Part shown: positions 51,089 through 60,036 of the stretch, piece by piece
Numbering within the stretch: the stretch's first letter is position 1
Layout of the letters: each line of letters begins with the position of its first letter
Assembly (NCBI GenBank): GCA_023409535.1
Contig: JAEYGZ010000048.1
Location: 1 to 64,000 of the forward strand
Direction: 5' to 3'
DNA length: 64,000 nucleotides
From: Bacillota bacterium
GTDB lineage: Bacteria; Bacillota; Clostridia; Lachnospirales; Lachnospiraceae
Made by a program: the position numbers and the translations under genes
Notes under the pieces: model-generated
What the model saw: only the letters and a program-made list of their open reading frames with translations
What the model was told of the DNA's origin: nothing
The model's database searches: none

Positions 51089-52099
51089 TTATTCCCATTC
51101 CAAGGATTTATATTCTTTTCTCTTATCCCTTCCAAGAAGATCATAAAGGGCATCCTTTGAGGATTTGCCTTCAAATAATACCAGATTGATCTGCTCAACG
51201 ATGGGCATCTCAACTTCGTTCTTCCCCGCCAGATGAAGTGCCGCTTTTGCAGAGTTGATTCCTTCCACAACCTGTCCGACCGTTTTCATTGCTTCTTCCA
51301 TGGTTTGGCCCTGTCCCATCAGGTAACCGGCATTCCAGTTGCGGCTGTGCTTACTGTTACAGGTAACAAACAAATCGCCAAAGCCGGATAAACCGGAGAA
51401 GGTCTCAATTTTTCCGCCCATCTTTACACCCAGACGGCTGATTTCCGCCATACCTCTGGTCATTAAGGCAGCCTTGGTATTATCACCATAACCAAGACCG
51501 TCAACAACACCGGCCGCCAATGCAATCACATTTTTTAAGGAACCGCCGAGCTCGATACCGATGATATCGGGACTGGTATACACACGAAATACGTCCGTCA
51601 TAAAGATATCCTGAATGAACCGTGCGGTTTCCTTGGTGGTTGCACCTGCCACAAGGGTGGTGGGAACACCGCGGCTTACTTCTTCCGCATGGCTTGGACC
51701 GGATAATACTGCCACATCTGCCTGAGGTATTTCCTCACGGATGATCTCGGATAAGGTATGAAGCGTAACATCCTCAATTCCTTTTGATACATTTAAAAGT
51801 CTTTGTCCTTCCTTGATATACGGCTTCGCCAGATTGGCCGTAGAACGTATATAAGGAGATGCTACTGCCATAACAATTAGATCTTTATCCGTGCAGGCTT
51901 CTTCAAGATCAAGAGTGATCTTTACCTGATCCGGCAGCTCGGCATCCGGCAGGTTTTTCATGTTCTTTCTATTCTCGTTTAACATACGAGCTTCATTTTC
52001 AATCTTAGTCCATATGGTCACATCATGTCCATTACCGGTCAATACAATCGCCAGGGCACATCCCCAGGTTCCTGCTCCCAAAATACTTACACTACTCAT
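51089..52099 (-). CDS. gpsA: glycerol-3-phosphate dehydrogenase [NAD(P)+]
   Basis: 336 residues. The nucleotide loop is VSILGAGTWGCALAIVL (residues 4-20). VAVLSGPSHAEEVSRGVPTT and the catalytic Lys in IELGGSLKNVIALAAG are typical. It reduces dihydroxyacetone phosphate to sn-glycerol 3-phosphate for phospholipids. ATG 52099 has AGGAGG 5 bases upstream. It lies 16 bp after plsY, the next enzyme in the pathway, so the two are coexpressed. Confidence 0.96.
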   Translation of the reverse strand: MSSVSILGAGTWGCALAIVLTGNGHDVTIWTKIENEARMLNENRKNMKNLPDAELPDQVKITLDLEEACTDKDLIVMAVASPYIRSTANLAKPYIKEGQRLLNVSKGIEDVTLHTLSEIIREEIPQADVAVLSGPSHAEEVSRGVPTTLVAGATTKETARFIQDIFMTDVFRVYTSPDIIGIELGGSLKNVIALAAGVVDGLGYGDNTKAALMTRGMAEISRLGVKMGGKIETFSGLSGFGDLFVTCNSKHSRNWNAGYLMGQGQTMEEAMKTVGQVVEGINSAKAALHLAGKNEVEMPIVEQINLVLFEGKSSKDALYDLLGRDKRKEYKSLEWE

Positions 52100-52115
52100 A
52101 AGTTCCTCCTTCGCT

Positions 52116-52745
52116 TTATTGCTCTTTATCAAGGTCAACCCGGTGACCGAGCTTATTCTCGGTACCGTTTAACAAACGCTTGATATTCGTGCGATGCCTG
52201 AAAATCGCCAATGCCATAAAGACTAGTGCAACAATCAGCATATGTATGTCGCCGGGATGTCTGATTGCGGTCCAAATCGGGAATAACACGGCAACAACCA
52301 GTGAACCTACGGAAACATAACGAGTCAGGGCAATAGATAGGACGAACAGCGGAATGCCTATGGGGATAATCCATGGATCTAATGCTGCCATCACTCCGCC
52401 GGTTGCTGCCATTCCTTTACCGCCCTTGAATTTCAGCCAAAAGGGATAATTATGTCCGATCACCACGCCGAGACCGGTATAAATTGATAACAAATCCAGG
52501 TTTTCATGTCCCGGAAATAGCACAAATTTAACAAGCAGAATTGCGGCGACAGCCTTAATGACATCACCGACCAGAGTTAAGGCGCCTGCTTTTGCACCCA
52601 GAGTACGCAGCGCATTGGTGGTTCCAATATTGCCGCTTCCGTAATTACGGATGTCCACCTTATTTATCTTTCCTATAAAATAACCTGTTGAAAAACAACC
52701 GAATAAATATCCGAAAATCAAACAAAGTACAATCCTAAGAAGCAT
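52116..52745 (-). CDS. plsY: glycerol-3-phosphate acyltransferase PlsY
   Basis: 209 residues, about five membrane helices. The three PlsY motifs are visible: GCFSTGYFIGKI, YGSGNIGTTNALRTLG (Ser/Asn), and GHNYPFWLKFKGGKGMAATGG. It moves an acyl group from acyl phosphate to glycerol 3-phosphate made by GpsA. The C-terminus is slightly extended (NKLGHRVDLDKEQ). It lies 2 bp after der. Confidence 0.95.
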   Translation of the reverse strand: MLLRIVLCLIFGYLFGCFSTGYFIGKINKVDIRNYGSGNIGTTNALRTLGAKAGALTLVGDVIKAVAAILLVKFVLFPGHENLDLLSIYTGLGVVIGHNYPFWLKFKGGKGMAATGGVMAALDPWIIPIGIPLFVLSIALTRYVSVGSLVVAVLFPIWTAIRHPGDIHMLIVALVFMALAIFRHRTNIKRLLNGTENKLGHRVDLDKEQ

Positions 52746-52747
52746 AG

Positions 52748-54073
52748 TTATGCGTTCTCCTTTCGCTCCCTGATGATAAACTTAAGAGAAGTACCTCCAA
52801 AGCCGAAGGCTTCACGTATTTTGTTTTCAATATATCTGGTATAGGAATAGTGCATTAATTCCTTGTCATTCACAAAGATGACAAAGGTCGGCGGTTTTAC
52901 GGAAACCTGGGTAATATAGTACAGCTTTAAACGTTTGCCCTTATCTGACGGAGGCTGCTGCATAGCTACCGCTTCCATCAGGATTTCGTTCAGAACACCG
53001 GTAGCAACACGAAGGTTCTGGTTCTGAATGACAACTTCAACAAGTTCAAAAAGCTTATGAAGCCTTTGACCGGTCTCCGCTGAGATAAAGATGATTTCCG
53101 CATACGGCATAAAAGATAAAATCTCGCGGATATCTGCGGTATATTCCTTAACGGTCTTATTGTTCTTCTCAATTAAATCCCATTTATTCACGGCAATAAT
53201 CATACCCTTGCCGCGGTCATGGGCGATGCCTGCAATTTTGGCATCCTGTTCGGTCACGCCTTCATTTGCATCAATCACAAGAACGACAATATCCGCACGT
53301 TCTACCGCGGATACCGTACGAATGATAGAAAAGCGTTCCAGCTCCTCCTTGATCTTGCTCTTTCTGCGAAGACCCGCAGTATCAATCAGGATGTATTCCC
53401 TGCCGTTACGGCGGATCGGTGTATCAATGGCATCTCTGGTAGTTCCTGCAATATTGGATACGATAACCCTGGTTTCCCCAACCAGTTTATTCACAATAGA
53501 GGATTTTCCGACATTGGGCTTTCCCACGATTGCAATACGGGGTCTCTCATCCGCTGCCTCTTCGGTATTCCCTGAATTAAAATGTCTGACTACCTCATCC
53601 AGCATCTCTCCAAAGCCAAGCTTACCGGAAGCTGAGACAGGGAAAGGTTCCCCTATTCCCAGATTATAAAACTCATATACATCCGGCATAAATTTCTCAA
53701 AACTATCTACTTTATTTACTACCAGCACCACAGGTTTTGAGGAACGGCGAAGCATATCCGCCACCTTAAAATCCGAGTCCACCAGGCCCTGCCTGACATC
53801 CACCAGAAAGATAATCACATCTGCGGTGTCGATGGCAATCTGTGCCTGCTGTCTCATATAGGAAAGCATCTCATCCTTGCTGTCCGGTTCAATACCTCCG
53901 GTATCTATCATTGTAAATTGTGAATTTAACCATGTGACATCGGCATAAATGCGGTCCCTGGTAACACCGGGAAAATCTTTTACAATGGATATTCGTTCTC
54001 CTGCCAGGGAGTTGAATAAGGTAGATTTGCCCACATTCGGCCTGCCTACAATGGCAACAATCGGTCTGCCCAT
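52748..54073 (-). CDS. der: ribosome biogenesis GTPase Der
   Basis: 441 residues. Two GTPase domains in tandem: AIVGRPNVGKSTLFNSL, DTGGIEP and NKVD, then AIVGKPNVGKSSIVNKL, DTAGLRRK and NKWD. A C-terminal KH-like domain (about 355-441) follows. It is needed for the 50S subunit. ATG 54073 (AGGATTAAT before) is chosen over 54115. It heads the der-plsY-gpsA run. Confidence 0.96.
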   Translation of the reverse strand: MGRPIVAIVGRPNVGKSTLFNSLAGERISIVKDFPGVTRDRIYADVTWLNSQFTMIDTGGIEPDSKDEMLSYMRQQAQIAIDTADVIIFLVDVRQGLVDSDFKVADMLRRSSKPVVLVVNKVDSFEKFMPDVYEFYNLGIGEPFPVSASGKLGFGEMLDEVVRHFNSGNTEEAADERPRIAIVGKPNVGKSSIVNKLVGETRVIVSNIAGTTRDAIDTPIRRNGREYILIDTAGLRRKSKIKEELERFSIIRTVSAVERADIVVLVIDANEGVTEQDAKIAGIAHDRGKGMIIAVNKWDLIEKNNKTVKEYTADIREILSFMPYAEIIFISAETGQRLHKLFELVEVVIQNQNLRVATGVLNEILMEAVAMQQPPSDKGKRLKLYYITQVSVKPPTFVIFVNDKELMHYSYTRYIENKIREAFGFGGTSLKFIIRERKENA

Positions 54074-54155
54074 ATTAATCCTAAGCCTTTCTATTCTAGT
54101 ACGTCCTATCTCCAAAATATTTGTGTAGTTTTATTTACGAATATAGTAAATATTA

Positions 54156-55466
54156 TTACATTATTATGGAATCTATGAAGGACTTTCCATCTGATTGTAC
54201 AATACGGATAGGGGTTTGTAAAGACTTTTCCACATCGTCAACCGTCAGATCGTCCAGTAATACTGTCTCGCCGTTACGAAGCATAACATCAGGTAGTAAT
54301 AAGTTATCACCTAACGTTTGCTTCTTCAGCTGTGCAATAATATCACCGCCGGTAATTAAGCCGGCTACGGTAATATTAGTTCCGAAGTAATTATTGATAA
54401 TCGTATACAAATGTACGGTTACTTTCGGAAACTTATCCTTAAGCTTGTCAGTCAGCTGCTTTAGGATTGGCGCCGCTAAAACTCCGGTAGCGATGGATAC
54501 CTCCCGGATACGGTCATCCCCTGATAATTCGCTGTAATACTCCTCAAATTCCTTCTGAAGAGAACGAACCAGACCCACACCGTTCTCAATCTGGCGATAT
54601 CCTTCATACGCTTCGTCTTCGGGGACGGGAAGCCCTGCTTTGATATACCACTCATCACTGGCGTAAATAAACCTGGTACCGTAATGCTGCAGAAAGATCT
54701 TCTGCCAGCGGTGAACTGCTTCCAGAACAATGAGAGAATCCTCTTTTGTGAAGATATCCAGCTTCTCAAGGCCTTCCCGGAACTTGGTAAGGCCTACCGG
54801 TACAATAGAAACACTCTGCATTTCAGGCAGATATGCTGCCAGATCATGAATTGTCTTCTCCAGCTCTTCCCCGTCGTTCCAGCCCTTACAGAGCACGATT
54901 TGTCCGTTCATGGTAATACCGCCGTCCTTCAGACGCTTCAGCTTCTGCAATGCACCGCCTGCAAAGCGGTTGTGAAGCATCCTGCAGCGAAGCTCCTCGT
55001 TGGTGGTGTGAACGGAGATGTTGATGGGGGACAATTTATAAAAGAGAATGCGGTCAATCTCATCCTCACTCATATTCGTCAGAGTAATATAATTGCCTTG
55101 CAGGAAGGAAAGCCTCGCATCATCATCCTTAAAGTACAGGGTTTCTCTCATTCCCGGAGGCATCTGGTCGATAAAACAGAAGATGCATTTGTTGCGGCAG
55201 GAACGGTATTCGTCCATCAGACCTTCTTCAAAGACGATTCCAAGATCCTCGTCGTACTCCTTCTCAATATCCAGTTCCCATTCTTCTTCACCGGATTTCT
55301 TAATGAGAACGGTCAATTCTTCATCCTTGATCAGATAATGATAGTCAAGAACATCCTTAATTTCGGTGCCGTTGATGGAGATCAGTTCATCCCCGGGCTC
55401 CAGCTCCAGTTCCTCAGCGATACTGCCCGGTTCTATCTCTTTAATAATGTGTGCGTTTTTCTTCAT
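54156..55466 (-). CDS. PDZ / DUF512 radical-SAM-like protein
   Basis: 436 residues. An N-terminal PDZ-like fold (IIKEIEPGSIAEELELEPGDELISINGTEIKDVLDYHYLI in part) is followed by the cysteine motif CRNKCIFCFIDQMPPGMRETL (about 89-110), the type of [4Fe-4S] centre of radical SAM proteins, and the C-terminal DUF512 domain. The family is widespread in Clostridia, next to der, and has no proven reaction. It lies 82 bp before der and 31 bp after pgeF. Confidence 0.85.
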   Translation of the reverse strand: MKKNAHIIKEIEPGSIAEELELEPGDELISINGTEIKDVLDYHYLIKDEELTVLIKKSGEEEWELDIEKEYDEDLGIVFEEGLMDEYRSCRNKCIFCFIDQMPPGMRETLYFKDDDARLSFLQGNYITLTNMSEDEIDRILFYKLSPINISVHTTNEELRCRMLHNRFAGGALQKLKRLKDGGITMNGQIVLCKGWNDGEELEKTIHDLAAYLPEMQSVSIVPVGLTKFREGLEKLDIFTKEDSLIVLEAVHRWQKIFLQHYGTRFIYASDEWYIKAGLPVPEDEAYEGYRQIENGVGLVRSLQKEFEEYYSELSGDDRIREVSIATGVLAAPILKQLTDKLKDKFPKVTVHLYTIINNYFGTNITVAGLITGGDIIAQLKKQTLGDNLLLPDVMLRNGETVLLDDLTVDDVEKSLQTPIRIVQSDGKSFIDSIIM

Positions 55467-55497
55467 AAATACACCAAATCTTTCTGTATTTCACAAT

Positions 55498-56355
55498 CTA
55501 ATATGCAAGTGCCAGGAAAGCTGCCAGACTGCCCCGTTTTCCCTGTGTCTTGCGGTGTGAGAATAATAAATCATCATGACAGCAGGTACATACGCCGCTG
55601 GTATGAATATGCTCAGGCTTGATACCTGCTTCGGATAACACTGCCTGATTGGCTGCCCATAAATCGCACAGATATTTACCGTTCCCCTTAGGGGTTATGA
55701 TTCTATTGAGAACTTCAGCTGAATTCTCCTGAAATGCCTTTTGAAATTCTGCAGCCACTTCCTCACCGATCTCATAGCATTCCCTGCAGATAGAGGGACC
55801 AATTACCGCAAGCAAATGGTCAGGATTGCTGCCGAAATTCTTCTTCATCTCTTCCGCCGTTATCTTGCCGATCTTTGCTACTGTGCCTCTCCAGCCGGAA
55901 TGGGTAAGTCCGATGGCCTTATTCACCGGATCGACAAAATATAGGGGTACACAGTCGGCATATTTCGTTACCAAGGTAATTCCGGGTGTATTGGTAATAA
56001 GACCATCAATCTCTTCGTAATCCCTGGGGGTAAACAAGCCTTTCCCGCGGTCCTGCTTAGTAACCACACGAATATTGGTCTTATGCACCTGCTGGGAGAT
56101 CACCATAGACTGAACATCCACAGCAAGACTTTTCGCCATGCGGTTATAATTTTCCAGGATATTGTAAGGAGAATCCTTCCCCTGTTCATAAATTTCACCA
56201 AAGTTTAAGGATTCATACATGCCGCAGCTAACCCCGCCAAGCTTTGTTGAAAATCCGTGCTTGATAAAGGGCAGCTCTGACAGTACAGGAAATGTGATAT
56301 AGGGTACTTCCATGGTCAGATCCAGCTGGGCTGAGTCGGTATCCGTAAATTTCAT
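55498..56355 (-). CDS. pgeF: peptidoglycan editing factor PgeF (YfiH/laccase-domain family)
   Basis: 285 residues. The metal site comes from KYADCVPLYFVD, LTHSGWRGTVAKI and CTCCHDDLLFSHRK, all intact. Family members remove L-Ser wrongly placed in UDP-MurNAc peptides, and some have purine-nucleoside activity. The C-terminus QGKRGSLAAFLALAY is typical. It starts 16 bp after yraN. Confidence 0.9.
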   Translation of the reverse strand: MKFTDTDSAQLDLTMEVPYITFPVLSELPFIKHGFSTKLGGVSCGMYESLNFGEIYEQGKDSPYNILENYNRMAKSLAVDVQSMVISQQVHKTNIRVVTKQDRGKGLFTPRDYEEIDGLITNTPGITLVTKYADCVPLYFVDPVNKAIGLTHSGWRGTVAKIGKITAEEMKKNFGSNPDHLLAVIGPSICRECYEIGEEVAAEFQKAFQENSAEVLNRIITPKGNGKYLCDLWAANQAVLSEAGIKPEHIHTSGVCTCCHDDLLFSHRKTQGKRGSLAAFLALAY

Positions 56356-56371
56356 ATTGCATCAAGCCTTT

Positions 56372-56722
56372 CTATATCCCGTCAAATGCATTCTTAATCA
56401 GGGAAATCTCATGTTCCAGAATAACCACCGCATCAAAGCGGCAGGGCGTATCCTGAGATATTTTATGTAATAGCATGTAATACTGTGCGGTTCGGGTGAT
56501 TCTGTGAATCTTTGCCGGTGTAATTGCCTCCGCCGGATAACCCTTCGCAATACCGGAGCGGTATTTTACTTCGATAAAACAAAGATAGGCCCCATCTTTT
56601 GCGATGAGGTCAATCTCTCCCAGCTTGCAGCGGAAATTCTTCATCAGAATAAGGTATCCGTTTTTCTCAAGAAAATCTGCCGCCTTCTGTTCCTGTTCCG
56701 TACCAAGGGCCCTGTTATTCAT
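56372..56722 (-). CDS. yraN: YraN family predicted endonuclease-like protein
   Basis: 116 residues. The PD-(D/E)xK-like core is CKLGEIDLIAKDGAYLCFIEVKYRSG, with GEIDLI and EVK. The role is unknown. In Firmicutes it lies between rnhB and later genes. It overlaps the upstream FlhB-like gene by eight bases (ATGAATAA), so translation is coupled. Confidence 0.92.
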   Translation of the reverse strand: MNNRALGTEQEQKAADFLEKNGYLILMKNFRCKLGEIDLIAKDGAYLCFIEVKYRSGIAKGYPAEAITPAKIHRITRTAQYYMLLHKISQDTPCRFDAVVILEHEISLIKNAFDGI

Positions 56723-57014
56723 GCTTCATACCAACCTTGTTCTTAATTCTGTCCATTTGATCTACAAATACCAGAATTTCAGCAACCACATCATAAAGCT
56801 GCGGCGGGATGACATCGCCAATCTCCAGCCTTGATAGGGTGTCCGCAAGCTTCTCATCCTTATGCAGGGGAATCTCCGCTTCCTTCGCCCTTTCTATAAT
56901 TCTTTCAGCGAGATATCCTCTTCCTGAGGCTATGACCTTGGGCGCTTCTGCCTCAGGCTCGTAGGAAAGTGCCACCGCTGTCTTTTTCATAATATTCTGA
57001 TCCGGCTGCTTCAT
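56715..57014 (-). CDS. FlhB C-terminal-like protein (YlqH/EscU type)
   Basis: 99 residues that match only the cytoplasmic tail of FlhB/YscU: TAVALSYEPEAEAPKVIASGRGYLAERIIERAKEAEIPLHKDEKLA and LEIGDVIPPQLYDVVAEILVFVD. The membrane part and the NPTH autocleavage site are missing; the protein starts at the part following that cut. Such orphans lie near rnhB in Bacillus and Clostridia (ylqH), separate from flagellar genes. A link to flagellar export is possible but not shown. Confidence 0.85.
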   Translation of the reverse strand: MKQPDQNIMKKTAVALSYEPEAEAPKVIASGRGYLAERIIERAKEAEIPLHKDEKLADTLSRLEIGDVIPPQLYDVVAEILVFVDQMDRIKNKVGMKHE

Positions 57015-57038
57015 GATAATCCTCCAACTGCCTGTCTC

Positions 57039-57827
57039 CTAAACAAAATTTGTAACAAAGCTTCTGCGGTGAATCGGGGTAAGGCCAAATTGTCTGATTG
57101 CTTCGATATGCCTGGAGGAGCCATAGCCTTTATTGCTGGCAAAATCATAGCCCGGAAATACCTGGTCATAAGCAATCATCAGCCGGTCCCTGGTTACCTT
57201 GGCAACAATACTTGCCGCCGCAATGGAAATACTTTTTGCATCCCCCTTGATAATAGGCACCTGTTTGATATCGACACCGGGAATGGTAACCGCATCGTTG
57301 AGAAGAATGCCAGGTCTTACGGACAGATTGCCGATGGCTTTACGCATGGCCTCATAGGTAGCCTGAAGAATATTCATCTCATCAATCTGATTCGGGGGAA
57401 CACTTCCGATCCCATATGTAATGGCCGCGGAGATAATTTCATCATACAGCTCCTCGCGTTTTTTTTCGGACAATTGCTTGGAATCATTAATATATAATAT
57501 GCTGCAATCCTTCGGTAAGATGACGGCACAGGCAACAACCGGCCCTGCAAAGGGACCTCTGCCTACTTCATCTATCCCGCAAATGTACTCATAGTCCTGA
57601 TATTTTCTCTCGTATGCTTTCATGGCCTCCAGACGAAGAAGCTCCTTTTGCAAGGCCTCCTGTCCTTTTCGATATTGATTGCAGATAGTAATGACACCGC
57701 TCCGGGTATCGCTTGAGTATTTCTCAAGTAAGCAGGGAAGCTCAGCAGGTGCTGCCTGCATAAACTCCAATTTGATCAGGGATATTTTCTTAGGTGTATC
57801 CTCATTTATGAATTCTTTATTTTTCAT
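57039..57827 (-). CDS. rnhB: ribonuclease HII
   Basis: 262 residues. The active-site start YICGIDEVGRGPFAGPVVACAVIL has the Asp-Glu pair. YINDSKQLSEKKREEL, KGDAKSISIAAASIVAKVTRDRLM and NKGYGSSRHIEAI complete the family signature. It removes single ribonucleotides from DNA. An N-terminal extension of about 75 residues is common in Firmicutes. It lies 24 bp before the ATG of rbgA's end and is part of the rbgA-rnhB pair seen in Bacillus. Confidence 0.95.
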   Translation of the reverse strand: MKNKEFINEDTPKKISLIKLEFMQAAPAELPCLLEKYSSDTRSGVITICNQYRKGQEALQKELLRLEAMKAYERKYQDYEYICGIDEVGRGPFAGPVVACAVILPKDCSILYINDSKQLSEKKREELYDEIISAAITYGIGSVPPNQIDEMNILQATYEAMRKAIGNLSVRPGILLNDAVTIPGVDIKQVPIIKGDAKSISIAAASIVAKVTRDRLMIAYDQVFPGYDFASNKGYGSSRHIEAIRQFGLTPIHRRSFVTNFV

Positions 57828-57851
57828 CGCGGTAGTTTCCTTTACCTGTAG

Positions 57852-58808
57852 CTATTCCTCGGACTGAGGTATCGTTTTACCTGTTTGTTTCTCTGATTGG
57901 GGCACTGCTTTATCCGTTGCTTCTGCCGGGGTAATTTCCTTGTTAATGTCAGGCGGGAATTCGAGAGTAATATTACCCAGCTTTGTACTGCGAAAATCCT
58001 CCAGGAGTAATAATGCAGCCCGGTCCACATCAGGTTCGCCGCCCTTTTGCAGGCAGGAACGCTTCACCGCGATCTGCTTCAGAAGCTCGGCAGCACCTTT
58101 CAGATCCAGCGCAGTATCTATATGCGCTATCCCATAGCGGGTATTTAATACCTCGGAATAATGCTCGTGCAAAATCAGAAGCAGCTCCAGTGATAAATCT
58201 GTGGTATTAATAATATTATCGTTGATGGAACCGATTAATGCAAGCCGAAGTCCCACGGATTGATCTTCAAATTTCGGCCAAAGAATACCGGGGGTATCCA
58301 TAAGTTCCACGAATTTATTCAGACGAATCCATTGCTTTCCCTTTGTTACACCGGGCTTGTTACCGGTCTTCGTGGTAGCTTTTCCCACAAAACTGTTGAT
58401 AAAGGTGGATTTCCCGACATTGGGGATGCCTGTAATCATGGCACGAACCGGGCGGTTAAGAATTCCTCTTCTGCGGTCACGCTCAATTTTTGCCTGACAT
58501 GCTTTATTCACAATGTCCTGAACCTGCTTCACGCCGTTGCCGTTCTTGGAATTCACCAGCGCCACAAAGTAGCCCTGAGCTTCAAGGTAAGTCTTCCAGG
58601 TTTGATTATGGCGGGGATCCGCCATATCGGATTTATTTAATAAAATAACTCTTGATTTGTTCTTAGCCAATGCGTTAATATCGGGATTTGAACTGGAATA
58701 TGGGATTCTGGCATCCACCAGTTCAATCACCACATCAATCAGCTTAATATCCTCCTGCATGGTACGCTTTGCCTTGGCCATATGGCCCGGATACCATTGA
58801 AAATGCAT
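57852..58808 (-). CDS. rbgA: ribosome biogenesis GTPase RbgA/YlqF
   Basis: 318 residues. The circularly permuted GTPase order is present: NKSDMADP (G4) precedes GIPNVGKSTFINSF (G1) and DTPGILWP (G3). The N-terminus HFQWYPGHMAKA is the RbgA signature. It acts late in 50S assembly. The C-terminus ends in a Lys/Gln/Glu-rich tail with a repeated TDKAVPQSE/TGKTIPQSEE unit (about 298-318), which the family does not usually have. Confidence 0.95.
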   Translation of the reverse strand: MHFQWYPGHMAKAKRTMQEDIKLIDVVIELVDARIPYSSSNPDINALAKNKSRVILLNKSDMADPRHNQTWKTYLEAQGYFVALVNSKNGNGVKQVQDIVNKACQAKIERDRRRGILNRPVRAMITGIPNVGKSTFINSFVGKATTKTGNKPGVTKGKQWIRLNKFVELMDTPGILWPKFEDQSVGLRLALIGSINDNIINTTDLSLELLLILHEHYSEVLNTRYGIAHIDTALDLKGAAELLKQIAVKRSCLQKGGEPDVDRAALLLLEDFRSTKLGNITLEFPPDINKEITPAEATDKAVPQSEKQTGKTIPQSEE

Positions 58809-58820
58809 TATAACCTCCGA

Positions 58821-59447
58821 TTAATCATCTGTGGAAGTATCCGTAGAATCCTCCTCAGACTCTTCTTCCTGTTTCAGATTTAATTTACTTACAAAGTTAA
58901 AGGGTTTCACTCGTATAAATGCCTTACCGATAATGTCACTTCTGCGAATCATTCCGATGCTGGCAAAGCGGCTGTCCTCGCTGTTATTACGATTATCTCC
59001 CAGAACAAAGTATTCATTCTCCTCCAGGGTAATCTCCTCGGTAGCCAGTCCGTAATTTGCCATAGGTTCCACATTGATAGCCTCCGGCACAGGTTCTCCG
59101 TTGATATAGATGATCCCATCCTTGATCTGCAGTTTCTCACCGGGTAATGCGATAATACGCTTAATATTATAATAGCTGTGCTCCTTACCGCTTTGCTTAA
59201 ATACAATCACATCATAGCGCTTGGGATCTCCAAAACGGTAGGAGAATTTATTAATAATAATCTGATCGTTATCCTGCAGAGTGCTCTCCATGGAGATTCC
59301 GACCATCTCTGTTCTTTCAAGGGCATAATATACGATAAAATAAGCCAGAAAAATCACAGCTGCAATTTGGGCAGCCCAGATAAAAACCTCTATAAAGATT
59401 CTCATGATTAACGGCTTTTTGCTTTCCTTGTCAAAATCAAAATCCAT
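58821..59447 (-). CDS. lepB: type I signal peptidase
   Basis: 208 residues. One membrane helix (about 20-42) and the catalytic Ser in VGISMESTLQDND (about 55) and Lys in YNIKRIIALPGEKL (about 100). ENEYFVLGDNRNNSEDSRF is box E. It cleaves secretory signal peptides outside the membrane. An acidic Glu/Ser/Asp/Thr tail ends the protein. ATG 59447 is preferred, with AAAGG 10 bases upstream. It is separated from rplS by a terminator. Confidence 0.93.
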   Translation of the reverse strand: MDFDFDKESKKPLIMRIFIEVFIWAAQIAAVIFLAYFIVYYALERTEMVGISMESTLQDNDQIIINKFSYRFGDPKRYDVIVFKQSGKEHSYYNIKRIIALPGEKLQIKDGIIYINGEPVPEAINVEPMANYGLATEEITLEENEYFVLGDNRNNSEDSRFASIGMIRRSDIIGKAFIRVKPFNFVSKLNLKQEEESEEDSTDTSTDD

Positions 59448-59518
59448 AGCGAACATTCACCTTTCCCGGATATTGTAATTGATATTTGCGAATTGGATTA
59501 ATCCGCCTATCGTGCAAA

Positions 59519-59543
59519 AAAGGGACAATACTATTGTCCCTTT
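59519..59543 (-). terminator. terminator after rplS
   Basis: On the minus strand AAAGGGACAA (59543-59534), 5-base loop, TTGTCCCTTT (59528-59519), then TTTGC. It lies 8 bp after the rplS stop. Confidence 0.85.
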
Positions 59544-59550
59544 CGTTAAA

Positions 59551-59898
59551 CTATTTGATTGACTCTTTCACTTTTGCTTTCTTACCAACTCTGCCGCGTA
59601 AGTAGAACAGCTTAGCATGTCTGACCTTACCGCGTCTGATAACTTCGATTTTATCAATACTAGGACTGTGAAGCGGCCAGGTCTTCTCAACACCAATACC
59701 ATTGGATGTCTTTCTTACTGTGAAGGTTTCTCTTGCTCCACCGTTTTGTCTCTTTAAAACAGTGCCTTCAAAAACCTGAATTCTTTCACGGTTGCCTTCC
59801 TTTACCTTCGCATAAACCTGTACTGTGTCGCCTACGTTAAAATTCACAATACCAGATTTCAGCTGTTCAGCTTCAATACTCTTAATAATATCGTTCAT
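59551..59898 (-). CDS. rplS: 50S ribosomal protein L19
   Basis: 115 residues, standard length. Family text: FNVGDTVQVYAKVKEGNRERIQVFEGTVLKR in part, ETFTVRKTSNGIGVEKTWPLHSPSIDKIEVIRRGKVRHAKLFYLRGR in part. It sits at the 30S-50S interface. GGAGG precedes ATG 59898. In many bacteria rplS follows trmD directly. Here a phosphatase gene and two promoters lie between, so rplS is a unit of its own. Confidence 0.97.
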   Translation of the reverse strand: MNDIIKSIEAEQLKSGIVNFNVGDTVQVYAKVKEGNRERIQVFEGTVLKRQNGGARETFTVRKTSNGIGVEKTWPLHSPSIDKIEVIRRGKVRHAKLFYLRGRVGKKAKVKESIK

Positions 59899-60010
59899 TT
59901 TGTGACCTCCTTCTTAATTTAGATGTTCTTAATACGCATGCTTTATCTGTATCAGAGGACCATCCCATCTCACAACAACTTACTTTAACATAAACGATAT
60001 ATAAATGCAA
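59899..60010 (-). promoter_or_regulatory. rplS promoter and short leader
   Basis: On the minus strand TTGCAT (60010-60005), 17 bp, TAAAGT (59987-59982). The leader of about 75 bases includes GATGGGATGGTCC and GATACAGATAAAGCATGC segments. Firmicutes rplS genes can carry an L19-binding leader. A match cannot be verified here. Confidence 0.45.
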
Positions 60011-60036
60011 GTATTTTTCGTTGAAGAATCCGCTTT

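Noticed and set aside
54684..55622. 312-residue plus frame opposite the DUF512 and pgeF genes
   Set aside because: It is long only because of the codon use of the opposite strand; it spans a gene boundary and has no known domain.
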